A DNA stretch of 64,000 bases from Thermoplasmata archaeon (GTDB lineage: Archaea; Thermoplasmatota; Thermoplasmata; Thermoplasmatales; GCA-001856825), in contig JAJYUV010000001.1 in NCBI GenBank assembly GCA_021792355.1, forward strand, positions 1 through 64,000. Direction: 5' to 3'. The translations under genes were made by a program, and so were the position numbers. Position 1 is the stretch's first letter. Each line of letters starts with the position of its first letter. Positions 44,326 through 51,517 of the stretch are shown one piece after another. The notes below the pieces were generated by a model. It saw only the letters and a program-made list of their open reading frames with translations, searched no databases and was not told the origin of the DNA.

Positions 44326-44450
44326 TCTAGAAACCCCAGTGGATGTGTGTATTTAAGTCCGAAGATTTACTGGATAGATTAACAATGGAAAAAGGGACAA
44401 TATTAGAATCTTACTTGAATTTGACGATATTATCTGAAACCAAAATGGTA

Positions 44451-44589
44451 TGGGCGCACTGGGATTTGAACCCAGATCTGCGGGTTTCTCTTAGGGTCAT
44501 CGCTCCAGTTAATCATCAAGATCAGATGACCCACATTTAATCAAACCCTAACTGGAGCCCGCTAGGATGCCTGACTACCCCATGCGCCC
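44451..44589 (-). tRNA. tRNA-Trp (CCA) with a 66-nt intron
   Basis: Reading the minus strand, the acceptor GGGCGCA pairs with TGCGCCC next to discriminator A. The anticodon stem GCGGG/CCCGC encloses the loop CTCCAG-A with anticodon CCA, and the T arm is CTGGG-TTCAAAT-CCCAG. The mature RNA is 73 nt. The intron follows position 37, the canonical archaeal site. A bulge-helix-bulge can be drawn: outer helix TAGGGT/ACCCTA, bulge AG^T, central helix CTCC with AGAG (one C-A mismatch), bulge AA^A. CCA is not encoded. The gene lies 3 bases after the eL41 stop codon. Confidence 0.93.
44486..44551 (-). ncRNA. tRNA-Trp intron with box C/D guide features
   Basis: The intron carries a canonical D' box CTGA and C' box TGATGA separated by TCT, a weak C box (TTGATTA) and a degenerate D box (ATGA). 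The sequence before D' (TGTGGGTC) pairs with exon nucleotides 37-44 of the spliced tRNA with one G-U, and its fifth base from D' faces C39. TAACTGGAGC before the D box pairs over 10 bp with the anticodon loop and 5' splice site, and its fifth base faces C34. This follows the guide rule known from haloarchaeal and Pyrococcus tRNA-Trp introns. Confidence 0.65.
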
Positions 44590-44592
44590 AGT

Positions 44593-44700
44593 TTAACTCC
44601 TCGATGCTCTTCTTATCCTTTTCAGTCTCCGCATTCTCTTTTTCCGCCACTTCCATCGCATCTTGTGCCTTTTCTTCCAGTCCCTAGAACTCCTTCTCAT
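44593..44700 (-). CDS. rpl41e: Ribosomal protein eL41
   Basis: A 35-residue, extremely basic peptide too short for usual gene calling. It reads MRRSSRDWKKRHKMRW and then KWRKKRMRRLKRIRR, which is the invariant core of eL41, a single-helix ribosomal protein at the subunit interface. The ATG at 44700 has a GGTG Shine-Dalgarno-like stretch 8 bases upstream and a TATA-like CTTAAATTAA about 40 bases upstream. A second ATG in frame at 44661 would give only the core. The stop is 3 bases from the tRNA-Trp 5' end, so both are probably on one transcript. Confidence 0.85.
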   Translation of the reverse strand: MRRSSRDWKKRHKMRWKWRKKRMRRLKRIRRASRS

Positions 44701-44807
44701 CAGAGCACCTTTTCTAACCCTTATTACGAAGTTAATTTAAGGGTTTGTATGGCTGGTCAGAACTAAATTTGGCGCTTGGTCGAATAAAAAATAGAGAAAA
44801 ACCGAAT

Positions 44808-45056
44808 CTATTTCATTTCGAGGACGACAACGTCCTTTACCGACCTCATTGTCTTGAAGGGTATCACCAATCGTCCCTGCGCATCCTTCTCTTGGGAGTC
44901 TGTGGCGATGTCCTCAGCAGGATTTACAAGAACATGGTTTATCTGTCCCGTGTCGGTATCAACCATGAAATTTGAGATAGTACCCAGTATCAGGCCCTCA
45001 CTCGTCATTACCGTTTTCCCCTTCAGTTCTGTTACGAATTTTCTCATTTTGTTCAC
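44808..45056 (-). CDS. PRC-barrel domain protein
   Basis: An 82-residue single PRC-barrel protein: KGKTVMTSEGLILGTISNF, a variable loop, NHVLVNPAED and VIPFKTMRSVKDVVVLE are the usual strands. PRC-barrels mediate protein-protein or RNA contacts, as in RimM and CdvA. Its start overlaps the cdc48 stop by 4 bases, so it is translated with the AAA ATPase and may be a partner of it or of cell division. Confidence 0.87.
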   Translation of the reverse strand: MNKMRKFVTELKGKTVMTSEGLILGTISNFMVDTDTGQINHVLVNPAEDIATDSQEKDAQGRLVIPFKTMRSVKDVVVLEMK

Positions 45057-47275
45057 CTGTAATATATCAGATCTTCTCTTCGAGCAGGCTTAGACTCCCT
45101 GCTCATGTTCTTAGATACTTCTTCGTAATATTTTATTGTTTCCTCATCCAAGCTGGGTTTCACTTTCCTCAGCGCTTTCTCAAAATCCTCTACGGAAACT
45201 GTCTTCGCACTGATGTTTTGACGTATTGCCTCGAGTCCTGCTTCCCTGACCAGGTTCTCTAAGTCTGCGCCAGTGTAATTCTCCGTTCTCTCTGCTAGAG
45301 CTTCCAAGTCCACATCAGGAGCTATTGGCATCTTCTTTGTGTGCACCTTGAGGATCTTGAGCCGTGCCTCTTTTTTGGGCGGACCGATGAAAATTATCCT
45401 ATCGAATCTTCCGGCTCGAAGGAGTGCAGGATCTATGATATCCAGTCTGTTCGTAGCTGCGAGAATCACTACTCCCTTCATTGCTTCCATTCCATCCATG
45501 CTTGTCAAGAGCTGATTGACTATTCTGTCGGTGACTCCAGATGACGCAAACATACCCCTTCTCGGTGCGATAGCATCAAGTTCATCAAGAAATACAATCG
45601 TAGGTGCGCTCTGCTTTGCTTTCTTGAATATTTCCCTCACTGCTTTCTCTGATTCTCCCACCCATTTACTCATAACCTCTGGGCCTTTAATGGATATGAA
45701 GTTAGATTGGCTTTCTGTCGCAACTGCTTTTGCCAGTAGCGTCTTCCCTGTTCCAGGTGGACCGAAGAATAGGATACCTCGAGATGGTTTCAAACCCATT
45801 CTCTCAAACACTTCTGGATTCTTGACTGGCATTTCAATCGTTTCTATTAATTCCTTCTTAACGTCTTCTAGATTCCCGACCTCATCCCACCTTACGTTCG
45901 GTATCTCAATTGTTACTTCCCTCAACGAAGAAGGTTCAATCTCCTTTAGGGCGGTGAAGAAGTCTTCATTAGAGACGTGCATCTTTTCGAGTATTTCAGT
46001 GGGAATCGGGTTGTCAAGATCAATTTCCGGCAGGTACCTCCTCAGCGCCTTCATAGCCGCTTCCCTCGAAAGTGCAGCCAAGTCCGCCCCTACAAATCCG
46101 TGGGTAAGAGAAGAGAGTTCTTCAAGGAGTTTCTCTCTTTCCTCAGGTTTGCCTTCAAATGGCATTCCTCTAGAGTGAATCTGCAGAATCTCCTTTCTGC
46201 CTTTCTTGTCCGGCACGCCAATCTCTATTTCCCTGTCAAACCTACCGGGTCGCCTCAGTGCAGGATCGACCGCTTCGAGCCTGTTGGTAGCTGCAATCAC
46301 GATGACTTGTCCCCTGCTCTTTAGACCATCCATGAGAGTCAGCAGCTGTGCGACCACTCTTCTTTCGAGTTCGCCCTGGGTCTCCTCCCTCTTCGGAGCG
46401 ATTGAATCGATTTCATCTATGAATATGATGGAGGGAGACTCTTTGGCAGCCTTGTCGAATGTTTCCCTGAGGGCCTTTTCGCTTTCTCCATAGAATTTAT
46501 TTATAATCTCTGGGCCATTGATTGAATAGAATCTAGCTCCGGATTCATTGGCTACAGCCTTTGCAATGAGCGTCTTACCAGTTCCGGGTGGCCCGAAAAG
46601 AATGACTCCTTTTGGAGGGTCTATTCCTAGCCTCTCAAAGAGTTCAGGATGCTTTAGAGGAAGTTCGATCATTTCTCTAACCTTTCTCAGTTCTTCCCCT
46701 AGACCACCGATGTCCTCGTAAGTGATTTTTTCTCCTTCTTCTTCAGCAGTAATGGCCTCCTCGCGCATCTCGATCATCGTTTCTTCAGTGACCATGAATA
46801 TGCCTCTTCCACTACCGACTTTAGCCACCTTGAAGGATACTCCACCCTTGCTGGTCAGAGCAAGTCCTTGGACCGATATAATGTCTCCTTCGACTATCGG
46901 TCTCCTTAGCAGTGATCTTCTGACGTAGTCTTCAATTCCCGGAGCAAATCTTATGCGCTGATTTTCCGCAATTATTGGTGCAAGTACTAGAGTCTCTGCA
47001 GGCTTCACGTCTGCTCTGGAGACTTTGATCTTGTCCCCAACCCTGACACCCGAATTCTGTCTAACCAGTGGATCGATCCTAATAATCCCCCTATTCTCTT
47101 CTTCTTCACTCAATCTAAAAACTCTTGCAGCGGTTACCTTCTTTCCTTCAATCTTAATGATTTCCCCTATAGAGACCCCTAATGCCTCTCTGGTAGCCTG
47201 ATCTATCCTGGCTCTTATAAGCCCAACATCCTCCTGGAGGGCTTCCCAGACGACCAAATTTATGTAATCAACCAT
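45053..47275 (-). CDS. Cdc48/VAT AAA+ ATPase
   Basis: Archaeal p97 homologue of 740 residues that unfolds proteins. It has the N-terminal double-psi barrel ([17 protein letters not shown], in VAT-N) and then two AAA modules, each with Walker [10 protein letters not shown], Walker [14 protein letters not shown] or [13 protein letters not shown], and arginine-finger region [10 protein letters not shown] or [10 protein letters not shown]. The C-terminus ends LIYYR; the final YYR fits the HbYX-type tail that docks on the 20S proteasome. It is cotranscribed with a PRC-barrel gene and diverges from ftsZ across a region full of dyads. Confidence 0.96.
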   Translation of the reverse strand: MVDYINLVVWEALQEDVGLIRARIDQATREALGVSIGEIIKIEGKKVTAARVFRLSEEEENRGIIRIDPLVRQNSGVRVGDKIKVSRADVKPAETLVLAPIIAENQRIRFAPGIEDYVRRSLLRRPIVEGDIISVQGLALTSKGGVSFKVAKVGSGRGIFMVTEETMIEMREEAITAEEEGEKITYEDIGGLGEELRKVREMIELPLKHPELFERLGIDPPKGVILFGPPGTGKTLIAKAVANESGARFYSINGPEIINKFYGESEKALRETFDKAAKESPSIIFIDEIDSIAPKREETQGELERRVVAQLLTLMDGLKSRGQVIVIAATNRLEAVDPALRRPGRFDREIEIGVPDKKGRKEILQIHSRGMPFEGKPEEREKLLEELSSLTHGFVGADLAALSREAAMKALRRYLPEIDLDNPIPTEILEKMHVSNEDFFTALKEIEPSSLREVTIEIPNVRWDEVGNLEDVKKELIETIEMPVKNPEVFERMGLKPSRGILFFGPPGTGKTLLAKAVATESQSNFISIKGPEVMSKWVGESEKAVREIFKKAKQSAPTIVFLDELDAIAPRRGMFASSGVTDRIVNQLLTSMDGMEAMKGVVILAATNRLDIIDPALLRAGRFDRIIFIGPPKKEARLKILKVHTKKMPIAPDVDLEALAERTENYTGADLENLVREAGLEAIRQNISAKTVSVEDFEKALRKVKPSLDEETIKYYEEVSKNMSRESKPARREDLIYYR

Positions 47276-47403
47276 AATTTCACTACTACCTGATTTAACA
47301 TAGATATTTAATGATTTCTTAAAGCTACCCTCACAACATAATCATATCCGTCAAAGAGTTCTCTTTGAGACTTTAGCTCCCATTTTCTGGCAAAGTAACA
47401 ATA

Positions 47404-47430
47404 TGTCAATATGACAATTGTCCGACAATT
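47404..47430. promoter_or_regulatory. Dyad cluster between cdc48 and ftsZ
   Basis: Three overlapping perfect dyads occupy 27 bases: TGTCA-ATA-TGACA (47404-47416), GACAATTGTC (47413-47422) and AATTGTC-C-GACAATT (47416-47430). All use the GAC/GTC half-site, as expected for cooperative binding of a dimeric regulator. The cluster lies 129 bases from the cdc48 start and 115 bases from the ftsZ start. No regulator gene is adjacent. Confidence 0.5.
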
Positions 47431-47515
47431 CTTATTTTACTTATCGATGTTATACTTCATTGATTTTGGTCTCTACTGGATTTATCCTATGTTGTCTTGT
47501 TTTAGTACGCTTAGC

Positions 47516-47538
47516 AAAATATATATATGGCGTCATAC
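47516..47538 (+). promoter_or_regulatory. ftsZ: ftsZ core promoter
   Basis: AAAATATATATAT at 47516-47528 is a strong TATA-like box centred 23 bases ahead of the ftsZ ATG, implying a leaderless mRNA. GTCAT at 47532-47536 and ATGAC at the start codon (47545-47549) form another dyad with the half-site of the upstream cluster. Confidence 0.5.
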
Positions 47539-47544
47539 ATATAG

Positions 47545-48735
47545 ATGACAGAGGTAATTGAAATGCCGATGAAATCAATCATTAAAAGTGCTCTCGGTGA
47601 TGAGGGAAATTCAACAAACGATCCACAAACTGCGGGACCTGGCGTACTTGGTATCCAGGGACCACGAGCTCCTCTTGCATCTCCAGATGATGAAGAGCTT
47701 GCAAAGATAGTCGAATCACTTAAAGTTGGGATAAAGATCATTGGGTGTGGTGGTGGAGGGAGCAATACGATTAACAGGTGCATGGAGGAGGGAGTTTACG
47801 GTGCCGAAATGGTAGCCGCGAACACTGATGCTAAACATCTCCTGACCGTAAAAGCTCACAGAAAAGTGTTACTCGGTAAGAGAATTACTAGGGGACTCGG
47901 AGCTGGCGCACTCCCTCAAGTTGGAGAAGAAGCCGCTAGAGAAGCCGAGGAGGACCTTCTCAATGCCCTAGGTAGGGTAGACATTGCATTCATTACTGCA
48001 GGTATGGGAGGGGGTACTGGTACCGGATCAGCACCCATAGTCGCAGATATAGCAAAGAGGCAAAAATCACTTGTTATTAGCGTTGTGACATTGCCATTCT
48101 CGTCGGAAGGAAGAGTGAGAATGGAAAATGCACTATTTGGATTAGAGAAGATTAGAAGAAATTCTGACACAACCATCGTGATTCCCAACGACAAACTCCT
48201 TCAGCTAGTACCAAGACTGCCTCTGGATCAAGCATTCAAAGTAGCAGATGGCATACTCATGGAGGCTCTCAAGGGACTGACGGAAATTATAACAAAACCC
48301 GGACTAGTGAACCTTGACTACGCTGACATTAAGACAATAATGGCAGGCGGAGGTGTAGCGATGATTGGAATCGGAGAATCAGAAGGAACTGGTCAGAATA
48401 AGGTAGAACAGGCAGTCCAGGAAGCGATAGCCTCTCCTCTGATCGAGGCAGATATCTCAGATGCTAAGGGAGCCCTTATCAGGGTTGTTGGAGATGACCA
48501 AATGTCTGTTGCGGAAGCAGAAGGCGCGGTCAGGTTGGTTCAGCAAAAAGTGAGTCCAAGTGCCAGGATAATTTGGGGTGCATCCATAGATCCCTCGCTA
48601 AAGGGAATGATAAGGGTACTCGTAGTATTGACAGGAGTCAAATCCCCCTACATGTTAGGCGCTAAGGGGGAACTCAGCGCTATTGCAAAAGCGGCGGGAG
48701 CCAAAGGACTAGACTGGAGCGTTGACTCTGTCTGA
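47545..48735 (+). CDS. ftsZ: Cell division GTPase FtsZ
   Basis: Tubulin-like GTPase of 396 residues that forms the division ring. It has a roughly 65-residue N-terminal extension, then IKIIGCGGGGSNTINRC, VAANTDAKHLL, the tubulin signature GMGGGTGTGSAPI, and the T7-loop region of the catalytic synergy site (NLDYADIKTIMAGGG). It ends shortly after the GTPase C-terminal subdomain without a clear acidic tail motif. It is followed after 6 bases by a sugar-nucleotidyltransferase gene. Control through the dyads upstream is likely. Confidence 0.96.
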   Translation: MTEVIEMPMKSIIKSALGDEGNSTNDPQTAGPGVLGIQGPRAPLASPDDEELAKIVESLKVGIKIIGCGGGGSNTINRCMEEGVYGAEMVAANTDAKHLLTVKAHRKVLLGKRITRGLGAGALPQVGEEAAREAEEDLLNALGRVDIAFITAGMGGGTGTGSAPIVADIAKRQKSLVISVVTLPFSSEGRVRMENALFGLEKIRRNSDTTIVIPNDKLLQLVPRLPLDQAFKVADGILMEALKGLTEIITKPGLVNLDYADIKTIMAGGGVAMIGIGESEGTGQNKVEQAVQEAIASPLIEADISDAKGALIRVVGDDQMSVAEAEGAVRLVQQKVSPSARIIWGASIDPSLKGMIRVLVVLTGVKSPYMLGAKGELSAIAKAAGAKGLDWSVDSV

Positions 48736-48741
48736 ACCATC

Positions 48742-49776
48742 GTGAAGTCTATTATAATGGCCGGTGGCCTGGGTACCAGGCTACGGCCAATTACTGATAC
48801 CATACCAAAATCCCTCATACCTGTCGCAGGAAAACCAGTTGTTTTTTACCTGATGGAAGCGCTTTCCAAAGTCTCCGACGACTTCATAATAACTGTAAGT
48901 TACAGATATGAGAAAATCATAGATTTCTTCTCAGGAAAAGGAGTGGAAGGGAAGAACATACTATTTTCTGTGGAAAAAGAACCCTTGGGGACCGGAGGCG
49001 GACTAAAGAAGATAGAGAAGTTCGTGGATGACACCTTCATTGTCGGAAACGCTGATACAATATTCCAGCAAGATGTTCGCGGACTCGTCAAATTCCATAA
49101 GAAAAACAACAATACGATGACTCTAGGTCTTACTCGAGTTGATGATCCGTCCGAATTTGGAGTCGCAAGGGTTGTGAATGGAAGAATCGTCGAGTTCCAA
49201 GAGAAACCAAGAGCGAATCCCGTATCCAATCTAGCGAATGTCGGCCTTTACGTGATGGAACCTGAGATATTCGATTACATAGAAACAGGAAAACCAGTGG
49301 ACGTTGCGAAGGAGTTGCTGCCAAACCTGCAAAGGCACGGGAAGAGAATCGGTGGTTTTAGGATGAAGGGAACATGGATTGACATTGGGAGGCCTCGTGA
49401 CCTGATCAAGGCAAACATTTTCCTTGCAGGTAAGGGAAGGACAAGAATCAATGGAACAAAAATGTCAGGAAAGATCTACATCGGCAAGAATGTCAGAATA
49501 GGAAAGAACTGCGTTCTCGAGGATGTTGCGATCTATGACGGATCTATAGTAGAAGATGACGTTCATATAAGGAACTCAGTCGTCTATGATAATTCTACAA
49601 TAGAAAGCGGAAGCAGAATAGAGGACTCGATACTCTCGTTTGGTTCCGATCTTGGAGAAGGAGTCATCATCTCCGATTCAGTAATAGGTGGAGGTCTCCT
49701 TCTAAGGAAGGGAGCAAAAATAGAAGGGACTGTAGTGTCACTTGGAGAGGACAAACCAGGCTACAATAAAAATTAA
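48742..49776 (+). CDS. Sugar-1-phosphate nucleotidyltransferase with beta-helix
   Basis: A 344-residue NDP-sugar pyrophosphorylase. The N-terminal GT-A-like domain begins IIMAGGLGTRLRPITDTIPKSLIPV and has FIVGNADTIFQQD and FQEKPRANP; the C-terminal domain is a left-handed beta-helix of hexapeptide-like repeats (IYIGKNVRIGKNCVLEDVAI, in part). It may make GDP-mannose, dTDP- or UDP-glucose for surface glycans or glycolipids. It starts with GTG right after ftsZ and is probably cotranscribed. Its last 39 bases overlap the converging DUF131 gene. Confidence 0.92.
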   Translation: MKSIIMAGGLGTRLRPITDTIPKSLIPVAGKPVVFYLMEALSKVSDDFIITVSYRYEKIIDFFSGKGVEGKNILFSVEKEPLGTGGGLKKIEKFVDDTFIVGNADTIFQQDVRGLVKFHKKNNNTMTLGLTRVDDPSEFGVARVVNGRIVEFQEKPRANPVSNLANVGLYVMEPEIFDYIETGKPVDVAKELLPNLQRHGKRIGGFRMKGTWIDIGRPRDLIKANIFLAGKGRTRINGTKMSGKIYIGKNVRIGKNCVLEDVAIYDGSIVEDDVHIRNSVVYDNSTIESGSRIEDSILSFGSDLGEGVIISDSVIGGGLLLRKGAKIEGTVVSLGEDKPGYNKN

Positions 49777-50133
49777 AGCTATTGCAACGAGAGTTATCAA
49801 AATCTTCCAGTTGATATTCTTCCCGAATATTATAGGGATCGGGCCAATCATAACGACTCCCCCTATGACTGATCTCCCTCCCTTACGGGTCTCAGATGGT
49901 TGTTGGCTGTTACCTTCAATCCCTGCGTATCCGAATTCTTTTCTGCTTGAAATGAGAGAAAGGGCAAAGGGAACCAAAAAAAACAATAAAGGAAGGAGAG
50001 ATAGAAAGGAAGACGAAACAAATACCGGGATGAAAATTATGAAGTATATTTTCACAAATCCATAATAGACCAGTAGTGCCTCTGACGTTACAAACAGCAC
50101 AACCGCGATGATGAAGGAAGTAAGAATCTTCAA
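49738..50133 (-). CDS. DUF131/TIGR00304 family membrane protein
   Basis: Small archaeal membrane protein with three or four helices and the family signature GGVVMIGPIPIIFG near the C-terminus. The open frame extends to an ATG at 50193, but a TTG at 50133 follows a strong Shine-Dalgarno GGAAGGAG and places the first helix at the N-terminus, so I prefer it (131 residues). Function unknown. It is convergent with the nucleotidyltransferase gene. Confidence 0.8.
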   Translation of the reverse strand: MKILTSFIIAVVLFVTSEALLVYYGFVKIYFIIFIPVFVSSSFLSLLPLLFFLVPFALSLISSRKEFGYAGIEGNSQQPSETRKGGRSVIGGVVMIGPIPIIFGKNINWKILITLVAIALIFIVAWFVLSK

Positions 50134-50236
50134 CTGTTCTCCTTCCCACAAGACAATTAATGTTTTAGAACTTTCGTGATCCAAAATATTCAATCGCCAG
50201 GCATTAGAAATGCCCTAATAGCTCAGGCTTCTAGAA

Positions 50237-51127
50237 TCAGAGGAAACCTGCCTTTTGAAGTACGAGGATGTCCTCGGTAGACAGGGATTCCCCTGTTTTG
50301 AACTTTTCATAGATCTCTTCTGCTTTTGCCTTCGCTTCGCTCTCTCTTCCTTTTCTCTTTTCCTTGGATTGTCTCTGCTTCAGTGCCAGTATCAGCTTTT
50401 CATATTCTCTGATCGTATTGAAGAGTTCATCCAGTTTCTGGTTTTCCTTGAACAATTCAGCTTGTACTTGCAGATACTTTTCGTGGATTTCATCCGCCTT
50501 TCCTTTAGTCTCTATCATTTCTTCATATATCTTGTTCTGATTGTCCCTGAGCGTAATGACTTCCTTGACTGTGTTCTGATACTCCTCCTGAATTTTTTTG
50601 ATCTCGTCTTTGTTGGTCTTTATATCCTCGTCAAGTTTTTTGTAAGTGACATCGTCTAATGCGATTTTCTCAGATTCTTTTTCATAGTCCTTGACAGTCT
50701 TATCCACTCCTCTGATTCTCTTTACTATATCTTCTTCCTCCTTCTTATTGAAAACGCCCGTCATCTGCCTCCTTATGAGGTCATCTCTTTCTTTTTTCAG
50801 TTTTCTGAGATCAATCTGTTTACCCTTGTCTCGCAATATAGATGAACGTAGGGTTCTTCGCTCATTGATCTCCTTCCTAAATTCAGAGGAGAGCTTGTCT
50901 TTCTTTTCCTTGAGGTCTGCGGCCTTATTCATTAATTCGTCCTTGGAGCTTTTCATTTCTCTAAGCGACTTAATGAGCTCCTTAACTTTATTATTCAGGA
51001 CGTCCCTTTCGTCAGCGAATCTGTCCATCTCCTCGCGAAGGTCGTCCCTTCTCTTTCGACTTTCATCAAGATCCTTCTTAATTGTCAGTCTCTTATTCTC
51101 TAATTCCGTAAGCGAGTCAGTCATCAT
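50237..51127 (-). CDS. Archaeal coiled-coil protein (COG1340-like)
   Basis: An almost wholly coiled-coil, charged protein of 296 residues, ending with a conserved-looking tail GESLSTEDILVLQKAGFL. It matches the uncharacterised archaeal coiled-coil family COG1340. The frame is open to 51157, but a TATA-like CATATAAGG (about 51143-51152) lies inside that extension, and the ATG pair at 51127/51124 sits 25 bases from it with GAGG just ahead, so the start is put there. No enzymatic motif is present; a structural or chromosome-associated role is possible. Confidence 0.85.
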   Translation of the reverse strand: MMTDSLTELENKRLTIKKDLDESRKRRDDLREEMDRFADERDVLNNKVKELIKSLREMKSSKDELMNKAADLKEKKDKLSSEFRKEINERRTLRSSILRDKGKQIDLRKLKKERDDLIRRQMTGVFNKKEEEDIVKRIRGVDKTVKDYEKESEKIALDDVTYKKLDEDIKTNKDEIKKIQEEYQNTVKEVITLRDNQNKIYEEMIETKGKADEIHEKYLQVQAELFKENQKLDELFNTIREYEKLILALKQRQSKEKRKGRESEAKAKAEEIYEKFKTGESLSTEDILVLQKAGFL

Positions 51128-51160
51128 AAACCTCAGGCGAGCCTTATATGTTTCCAAAAT

Positions 51161-51397
51161 TTAACTTTTGTGCGAAGGAATGGTCAAGTCGATGAACGAG
51201 CTATCTAATATTATGGCCGGTAAATCGACATTCAGATTATGAAGGGGAGTTTCATGCCACTGAAGGCCAATTTCGCACAGCAAGTCTCTTTCCATTTCTG
51301 GCAGCTCTGATACAGAGGACCAATAGGAACCTACTGTAAAAATTGTCGATGTCGCGTCATACAACTGACAATATTTTTCTAGTGAAATGAAGAACAT
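51161..51397 (-). CDS. Possible small protein of unknown function
   Basis: A 78-codon frame on the same strand as the coiled-coil gene, ending 34 bases before that gene's preferred start. Composition is protein-like (VGSYWSSVSELPEMERDLLC) but no domain is recognised and its 3' end would lie close to the promoter of the next gene. It may be real or chance. Confidence 0.38.
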   Translation of the reverse strand: MFFISLEKYCQLYDATSTIFTVGSYWSSVSELPEMERDLLCEIGLQWHETPLHNLNVDLPAIILDSSFIDLTIPSHKS

Positions 51398-51517
51398 CAG
51401 AAATCATTGTGAAAACGCCTTTAGACTGATGAGAAGAAAAGCATTTGGAATCGATTTGGAGATAATATTTGTCCGTAATACTGCAATGTTCTAATAGTTT
51501 CCAGAATTTACGGCTCA

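Noticed and set aside
44343..44540. Plus-strand frame of 65 codons around 44.4 kb
   Set aside because: It runs through the antisense of tRNA-Trp and its intron.
45516..46178. Plus-strand frame of 220 codons within cdc48
   Set aside because: Antisense to the AAA modules of Cdc48; composition is typical of a shadow.
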